Below are positions 59,460 through 64,000 of a DNA stretch of 64,000 nucleotides, piece after piece; position 1 is the first letter of the stretch, and each line of letters begins with the position of its first letter. The translations under genes and the position numbers were made by a program. Source of the DNA: Bacteroidales bacterium (GTDB taxonomy: Bacteria > Bacteroidota > Bacteroidia > Bacteroidales > UBA932). The stretch is taken from NCBI GenBank assembly GCA_022647615.1, contig JALCKZ010000001.1:360178-424177 (forward strand). Direction: 5' to 3'. Under the pieces are notes generated by a model. That model ran no database searches. It had not been told where the DNA came from and saw nothing but the letters and a program-made list of their open reading frames with translations.

Positions 59460-60683
59460 CTATTTAACCTCTTTCACAATTGAGCCGGCTACTATGTTGG
59501 CTACCAGCGCTCTAGTGCGGACAACGGAACCGGTGTCATAAGGATGCACCCTGTTTGCAAGCAGTATAACAGCCGTCTTGGACTCAGGGTCAATCACAAT
59601 TGAAGTTCCCGTATATCCTGTATGTCCGTAGGTAACTTCCGGTGTAAACAAGTTGCCAAGATTGGAAGAGTAATCAGACCAGTTATCCCAGCCAAGAGAA
59701 CGTCCCAAATTCTTTACTCCGCTCGGCACAGTTGTCATTATTTTAACAGTCATGTCACCTAATATTCTTCTGCCACCGTACTCGCCGCCATTCATCATTG
59801 CCGCTGCAAAAAGCGCTAAATCCTCTGCAGATGAGAACACTCCGGCATTTCCGGAATTGCCCTTCCCGATTAATCTCGCAAGAGGGTCATGTACAACTCC
59901 AAGCAAAACGCTTCCATCCGGCTGCTTCTCCGTAGGGGCAACCAATCTCATAATCTCATCCTTCTTTTGAGCTGCAGGTGAGTAAGTTGTATGCTCCATT
60001 CCCAATTTGTCAAATACATTGCGCTGCGCATAATCACAAAGGCTTTGCTTTGTAATATTTTGCAGCACATTTTGTAAAGTGATGAAATTCAGACAACTAT
60101 ATCTAAATTTGGTAGCGGGCTTAAAATCTTTTTTGCAATGAGCAATCCAGTCTATCAAACTCTCCGGATTGTAATTTCCATACTTTGCATATATAACGCT
60201 TGGATTCACATAATCCGGCAGACCGCTGGAATGAGTAAGCAAATCTATAATTCTAACATCAGTCTTTTCTCCCGTCGTACTATCCGTATAAGGCTGAAAT
60301 CCCGGAACATACATACTGACTTTATCCGTAAGCCTAAGCTGCCCCGCTTCAACCAGCTGCATAATTGATGTCGCTGTCCCAACAGGCTTGCTGCAGGAAG
60401 CCAAATCAAAAACAACATCAGTTGTCATTTTCTCCTTTTTGGGGTAGATGGATTTATATCCGTAAGCTTTAAGGTAAACTATTTTATTTTTCCTCACGAC
60501 AGCTATTACTGCGCCCGGTATGATGGTGTCATTAATTGCCTGATTGATAGCCTGATCCACTCTTGACAGACGGACAGGATCCATTCCCATTTGAGCAGGG
60601 GTAGACATATCTAGGCGTTGTGGTTGCGCAAAAGAAAACGTAACCAGGAAAAGGGAAATCACCAAAAATAAAATCTTCTTCAT
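59460..60683 (-). CDS. Serine hydrolase, beta-lactamase/class C-like family, copy A
   Basis: 407 residues with a signal peptide (MKKILFLVISLFLVTFSFAQ). Nucleophile SxxK in DLASCSKPVGT, LLTHSSGLPDYVNP, and the third motif in YGHTGYTGTS. The second motif is YSC in FRYSCLNFITLQ where class C enzymes have YxN. The family includes esterases, DD-peptidases and D-aminopeptidases. It is exported, probably periplasmic, and 60% or more alike by eye to the next gene upstream. No lactamase activity should be assumed. Confidence 0.87.
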   Translation of the reverse strand: MKKILFLVISLFLVTFSFAQPQRLDMSTPAQMGMDPVRLSRVDQAINQAINDTIIPGAVIAVVRKNKIVYLKAYGYKSIYPKKEKMTTDVVFDLASCSKPVGTATSIMQLVEAGQLRLTDKVSMYVPGFQPYTDSTTGEKTDVRIIDLLTHSSGLPDYVNPSVIYAKYGNYNPESLIDWIAHCKKDFKPATKFRYSCLNFITLQNVLQNITKQSLCDYAQRNVFDKLGMEHTTYSPAAQKKDEIMRLVAPTEKQPDGSVLLGVVHDPLARLIGKGNSGNAGVFSSAEDLALFAAAMMNGGEYGGRRILGDMTVKIMTTVPSGVKNLGRSLGWDNWSDYSSNLGNLFTPEVTYGHTGYTGTSIVIDPESKTAVILLANRVHPYDTGSVVRTRALVANIVAGSIVKEVK

Positions 60684-60763
60684 TTCAATTTGAAAGTATT
60701 TGAACCGTTAACGCAAGTAAAATTTATTGTAAATGCTTAAACAGCATGCCACTCAGCCTGCTG

Positions 60764-60771
60764 CAAATATA
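60764..60771 (-). promoter_or_regulatory. -7 box for serine hydrolase A
   Basis: TATATTTG on the minus strand, 80 bases before the ATG, in the gap between the two paralogues. Confidence 0.45.
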
Positions 60772-60805
60772 TAAAAAATGGCCTGCAAAAGCAAGTTATT
60801 TAGAA

Positions 60806-62020
60806 TTATTCTATAATAGAGCTGGCAACAACGTTTGCTATCAGGCAGCTATTTCTAACAGTGCCGCCTTCATCGCGCGGGTGTACCCTGTGGGCAAGAA
60901 TGATAACAGCTGTTTTTGTAACAGGGTCAATTGCTATGGAAGTGCCGGTGTATCCGGAATGTCCAAAAGTTACATAAGGGGTGAAAAAGTTTCCAAGCTG
61001 TGATGCGTAGGGTGAGTAATTGTCCCATCCAAGAGAGCGTCCAAGCTTTTTGACACTGTCGGGAACTCTAGTCATAGTCTTCACTGTCTGAGGACTAAGA
61101 ATCCTCCTGCCGCCATAAGCTCCGCCGTTCATCAGCGCGGCCGCAAGAAGAGATAAATCCTCTGCAGATGAGAACACTCCGGCGTTCCCGGAATTTCCTT
61201 TTCCAATGATTCTCGCAAGAGGGTCATGAACTTCTCCCAAAAGACAAGTACTGTCCGGCTGGATTTCTGTTGGAGCAACCAGCTTCATGATTGCAGTTTT
61301 ATTTTGAAGTTTAGGACTGTATGTTGTGTGCTCCATGCCCAGCTTGTCAAAAACATTTTTCTGGGCATAGTCACAAAGTTTCTCGCCTGTAATATTCTGC
61401 AGCACATTTTGCAATGTAATGAAATTCAGACAGCTATACTGGAATTTTTCCCCGGGTTTGAAATCTCTTTTGCAATGCGCTATCCAATCTATCAAACTCT
61501 TTGGGTCGTCATTCCCATACTGCTTTTCTATCTCAGAAGGATTTACATAAGCGGGCAGACCGCTGGAATGAGTAAGCAAATCCAAAATTGTAATGTCTGT
61601 TTTCTCTCCTGTAGCGGGGTCTACATAAGGCTGATAATCAGGAATAAATCTATCTACGTTATCATTAAGTTTTATATATCCTTTCTCCATTAGCTGCATG
61701 ATGCAGATTGCAGTGGATACTGATTTGCTGCATGATGCAAGGTCAAATACCGTATTAGTTGTCATGGGCGTAACTGTCGGATATACAGACTTGTGCCCAA
61801 ATGCTTTTAGATAAACTATCTTGTCTCCTCTGACAATTGCAACAACGCCGCCGGGAATATCTTTTACTTTAACTGCGTGATTCATAATAGTATCCACCCG
61901 CGCAAGTTTTGCGGCATCCATGCCCGCCTGGGCCGGAGTCACATGTTTTAAATATTGCGGCTGCGCATAAACTACTACAGATAAAGCAAATGCAGCAATC
62001 GTCAAAAATAATTTTTTCAT
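60806..62020 (-). CDS. Serine hydrolase, beta-lactamase/class C-like family, copy B
   Basis: 404 residues with a signal peptide (LFLTIAAFALSVVVYAQ). Same motif set as copy A: DLASCSKSVST (SxxK), LLTHSSGLPAYVNP, FQYSCLNFITLQ, and FGHSGYTGTS. A recent tandem duplication is likely. It stands directly downstream of the ribosomal-protein terminator at 62082, so it probably has its own promoter, which I cannot place. A 9-mer copy lies at 61056-61064. Confidence 0.87.
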   Translation of the reverse strand: MKKLFLTIAAFALSVVVYAQPQYLKHVTPAQAGMDAAKLARVDTIMNHAVKVKDIPGGVVAIVRGDKIVYLKAFGHKSVYPTVTPMTTNTVFDLASCSKSVSTAICIMQLMEKGYIKLNDNVDRFIPDYQPYVDPATGEKTDITILDLLTHSSGLPAYVNPSEIEKQYGNDDPKSLIDWIAHCKRDFKPGEKFQYSCLNFITLQNVLQNITGEKLCDYAQKNVFDKLGMEHTTYSPKLQNKTAIMKLVAPTEIQPDSTCLLGEVHDPLARIIGKGNSGNAGVFSSAEDLSLLAAALMNGGAYGGRRILSPQTVKTMTRVPDSVKKLGRSLGWDNYSPYASQLGNFFTPYVTFGHSGYTGTSIAIDPVTKTAVIILAHRVHPRDEGGTVRNSCLIANVVASSIIE

Positions 62021-62076
62021 ATTTATAGTCTCTTTTTAGTTATCATGAAAGTTGCGATGCGGAACTTTTTGCAAAT

Positions 62077-62110
62077 AAAAAGCCTCGCGATAGAAAATCC
62101 ATCGCGAGGC
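62077..62110 (-). terminator. Terminator after rpsC
   Basis: GCCTCGCGAT (62082-62091) and ATCGCGAGGC (62101-62110), a perfect 10-base-pair stem with a nine-base loop, followed on the minus strand by TTTTTATTTG. It lies 28 bases after the rpsC stop and ends the ribosomal operon there. Confidence 0.9.
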
Positions 62111-62137
62111 AAAATTACTAAATCAAATTGCTGATTG

Positions 62138-62968
62138 TTATGCTTCCGGTCTTGGAGCTCTTGGCGCTCTTGGAGTTCTTGGTCTGTCGCCTCTCTCGCC
62201 TCTGTCATTTCTGTCTCCGCGAGGTCTGCGATCTCCTCTGTCTCCGCGAGGACCTCTTCCCCTGCGGTCGTCTCCGCCGCGTCCGCCGGCGTTACGTGCT
62301 CTGTCATTAGCACTTACACCTGCGTTAGGAGAAAGATCTTTCTTTCCGTAAACTTCACCGTTGCAAACCCATACTTTAATTCCAAGCAGGCCGACCTTTG
62401 TGTTTGCCTCTGCAAGCGCATAGTCAATATCTGCACGGAAAGTATGAAGAGGAGTTCTTCCCTCTTTGAACATCTCAGTTCTGGCCATTTCAGCACCGCC
62501 AAGACGTCCGCTGATAAGAACCTTAATTCCCTCAGCACCAAGTCTCATGGTGGTTGCAACAGCCATCTTGATTGCTCTTCTGTAAGAAACTCTTCCCTCT
62601 ACCTGACGGGCAATACTGTTTGCAATAATGTTTGCATCAATCTCCGGATGCTTAACTTCAAAAATATTGATTTGAACTTCCTTATTGGAAATCTTCTTCA
62701 ACTCTTCTTTTAGTTTGTCAACTTCCGCACCGCCTTTGCCGATAATAACTCCCGGCTTTGCAGTATGAATTGTAACTGTTATCAGCTTAAGAGTTCTCTC
62801 AATAACAATCTTGGAAATGCTTGCGTTAGCCAATCTGGCTGTCAAGTACTTGCGGATTTTGTTATCTTCCAGAATCTTTGCAGCGTAATCATCGCCGCCA
62901 TACCAGTTGGAATCCCAACCGCGGATAATTCCAAGTCTGTTGCTAATTGGATTTGTTTTCTGTCCCAT
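62138..62968 (-). CDS. rpsC: 30S ribosomal protein S3, with Arg/Gly-rich tail
   Basis: 276 residues. [25 protein letters not shown], the KH domain ([20 protein letters not shown]) and the C-terminal domain ([52 protein letters not shown]) are complete. After about residue 210 comes a tail of some 60 residues full of GDR, RGP, DRR and APRAPR. S3 of most bacteria ends near 210-245. It is followed by a terminator instead of rplP. Confidence 0.96.
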   Translation of the reverse strand: MGQKTNPISNRLGIIRGWDSNWYGGDDYAAKILEDNKIRKYLTARLANASISKIVIERTLKLITVTIHTAKPGVIIGKGGAEVDKLKEELKKISNKEVQINIFEVKHPEIDANIIANSIARQVEGRVSYRRAIKMAVATTMRLGAEGIKVLISGRLGGAEMARTEMFKEGRTPLHTFRADIDYALAEANTKVGLLGIKVWVCNGEVYGKKDLSPNAGVSANDRARNAGGRGGDDRRGRGPRGDRGDRRPRGDRNDRGERGDRPRTPRAPRAPRPEA

Positions 62969-62969
62969 A

Positions 62970-63506
62970 TTACTTTTCCTCCGCTTTTACTGCAGCTTTT
63001 TTAGCAGCCGGTTTTTTAGCTGCTGTCTTAGCTGCCGGCTTTGCAACCGGTTTTGCTGCAGGTTTTGGTGCAGCGGTCTTGTTAACTTTTTCTACTGTCT
63101 CTTTAACAGCTTTTTTATCAAGAATGATAGTAACGTGATTTGAACGTTTCCTAACTCTTGCAGCTCTGCCCTGAGGAGCAGTTCTGATTCTCTTAAGCGT
63201 ACGTCCTTGTCCAACCGTAATAGATTTGACAACTACGTTGCCGTTATCAAGCTCTTTTCTATCCGCCTCATTCTTGCTCTCCCAATTTGTAATTGCACTC
63301 TTAAGGAGTTTGGCAAGTCTTGCGGAAGCCTCTTTCTTTGAATACTTTAGAAGATCCAGAGCTCTGTTGACTTCAACGCCTCTGATAGTATCTGCTACAT
63401 AGCGCATTTTGCGGGGAGAAGTAGGTACATCATTTAACTTTGCAACGGCAGTCTCTGCTTTTATAGCTTTCTGGCGCTCGGCCATTAGTCTTTTTCTTTT
63501 TCCCAT
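62970..63506 (-). CDS. rplV: 50S ribosomal protein L22, with Ala/Lys/Pro tail
   Basis: 178 residues. The L22 core ([84 protein letters not shown]) ends near 140; about 38 residues of PAAK, AKPAAK and AAKK repeats follow. The beta-hairpin that lines the exit tunnel is normal. One base separates it from rpsC. Confidence 0.96.
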   Translation of the reverse strand: MGKRKRLMAERQKAIKAETAVAKLNDVPTSPRKMRYVADTIRGVEVNRALDLLKYSKKEASARLAKLLKSAITNWESKNEADRKELDNGNVVVKSITVGQGRTLKRIRTAPQGRAARVRKRSNHVTIILDKKAVKETVEKVNKTAAPKPAAKPVAKPAAKTAAKKPAAKKAAVKAEEK

Positions 63507-63529
63507 CGTAATGTCTTTTTAATCATTAA

Positions 63530-63913
63530 TTACTTAGCGGCGGGTTTTGCTGCGGGTGCTGCTGCGGCCGGCTTAGCTGCTGCCGCTGGTGCTGCGCCTG
63601 GAGCTGCCTTTACTGCAGTTCCCGATGGTGCTGCTGCTGCGGCTTCCTCATTGTGATTACCGCTATGTCCTCTGAATGTGCGAGTTGGAGCAAATTCACC
63701 AAGCTTGTGACCTACCATATTTTCTGTAACGTAAACGGGAATAAACTTGTTTCCGTTATGAACGGCTACTGTATGACCTACGAAATCCGGAGAAATCATA
63801 CTAGATCTTGACCATGTTTTTACAACCTCTTTCTTGTTAGATTTATTCATAGCAAGAATTCTCTTTTCTAGAGAGGCCTCAATGTATGGACCTTTTTTAA
63901 TTGAACGACTCAT
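63530..63913 (-). CDS. rpsS: 30S ribosomal protein S19, with Ala/Pro tail
   Basis: 127 residues. The core [65 protein letters not shown] is complete by residue 88. A tail of about 38 residues rich in [15 protein letters not shown] and APAAK follows, absent from ordinary S19 (about 90 residues). Confidence 0.96.
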   Translation of the reverse strand: MSRSIKKGPYIEASLEKRILAMNKSNKKEVVKTWSRSSMISPDFVGHTVAVHNGNKFIPVYVTENMVGHKLGEFAPTRTFRGHSGNHNEEAAAAAPSGTAVKAAPGAAPAAAAKPAAAAPAAKPAAK

Positions 63914-63936
63914 AATCTCTAATCAGTTTTATTCCG

Positions 63937-64000
63937 TTACTTTTTCCTTCTTTCAATAATAAACTTCTTAGAAGTCTTCTTAGGATTCCTTGTCTTGTAA
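63937..64000 (-). CDS. rplB: 50S ribosomal protein L2, C-terminal end (partial)
   Basis: On the minus strand the last 20 codons read YKTRNPKKTSKKFIIERRKK followed by TAA (63937-63939). This is the conserved C-terminus of L2. It runs off the window edge and lies just upstream of rpsS, the normal order rplB-rpsS-rplV-rpsC. Confidence 0.92.
   Translation of the reverse strand, partial: YKTRNPKKTSKKFIIERRKK

Overview
The window is AT-rich DNA from a member of the Bacteroidota, most likely order Bacteroidales. Evidence: two SusC/SusD outer-membrane pairs, a DUF4837 lipoprotein, LruC-domain lipoproteins, a glycine-lipid type acyltransferase pair, and promoters of the Bacteroidetes form (TTTG, about 19 bases, TAnnTTTG) ahead of many genes. 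Shine-Dalgarno sites are mostly absent. I cannot name a genus.

Layout. 1-3311: end of an RseP protease, DUF4837 lipoprotein, tRNA-Glu, rpsT, radC, upp. 3326-11531: amidohydrolase, rpoN (divergent from a glsA/glsB-like lipid pair), SPOR and LEA14-like proteins, miaB, an OsmC protein. 11650-15610: tRNA-Leu, a sensor kinase, aminopeptidase P. 15754-26656: two susCD pairs on the minus strand, the first behind a terminator-capped leader RNA and the second with a frameshifted signal peptide. 26840-28273: an M20 hydrolase on the plus strand. 28311-36057: a minus-strand amino-sugar operon (ceramidase-like, GH20 hexosaminidase, MurQ, sugar kinase, MFS porter, NahK-like kinase). 36225-41444: lpxK, then rplM-rpsI-rpsB-tsf, and dusB. 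41461-44057: a REP-associated (RAYT-like) HUH transposase set among palindromes, and a second sensor kinase. 44229-54084: pfkA and aromatic amino-acid synthesis, with pheA-aminotransferase-DAHP synthase/chorismate mutase-tyrA on the minus strand and aroB-aroDA-aroC on the plus strand. 54178-62020: two broken LruC lipoproteins and two paralogous serine hydrolases. 62138-64000: rpsC, rplV, rpsS and the end of rplB.

Most interesting signals. (1) The 9-mer CTGTCGGGA occurs 23 times exactly, on both strands, where about 0.5 is expected by chance, with further near-copies and inverted pairs. This looks like a DNA-uptake-type or RAYT-linked dispersed motif. (2) A classical but unlisted attenuator precedes pheA: an 18-codon leader peptide with nine Phe/Tyr codons and mutually exclusive hairpins. 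(3) A palindrome family with core GTTCC...GGAAC surrounds the RAYT gene and also occurs inside the coding sequence of a fused aroDA gene. (4) Single-base frameshifts break susC2 and both LruC genes. (5) Several ribosomal proteins carry long Ala/Lys- or Arg/Gly-rich C-terminal tails, and the S10 cluster stops after rpsC.

All calls are from reading the sequence and from memory of families. No database search was run.
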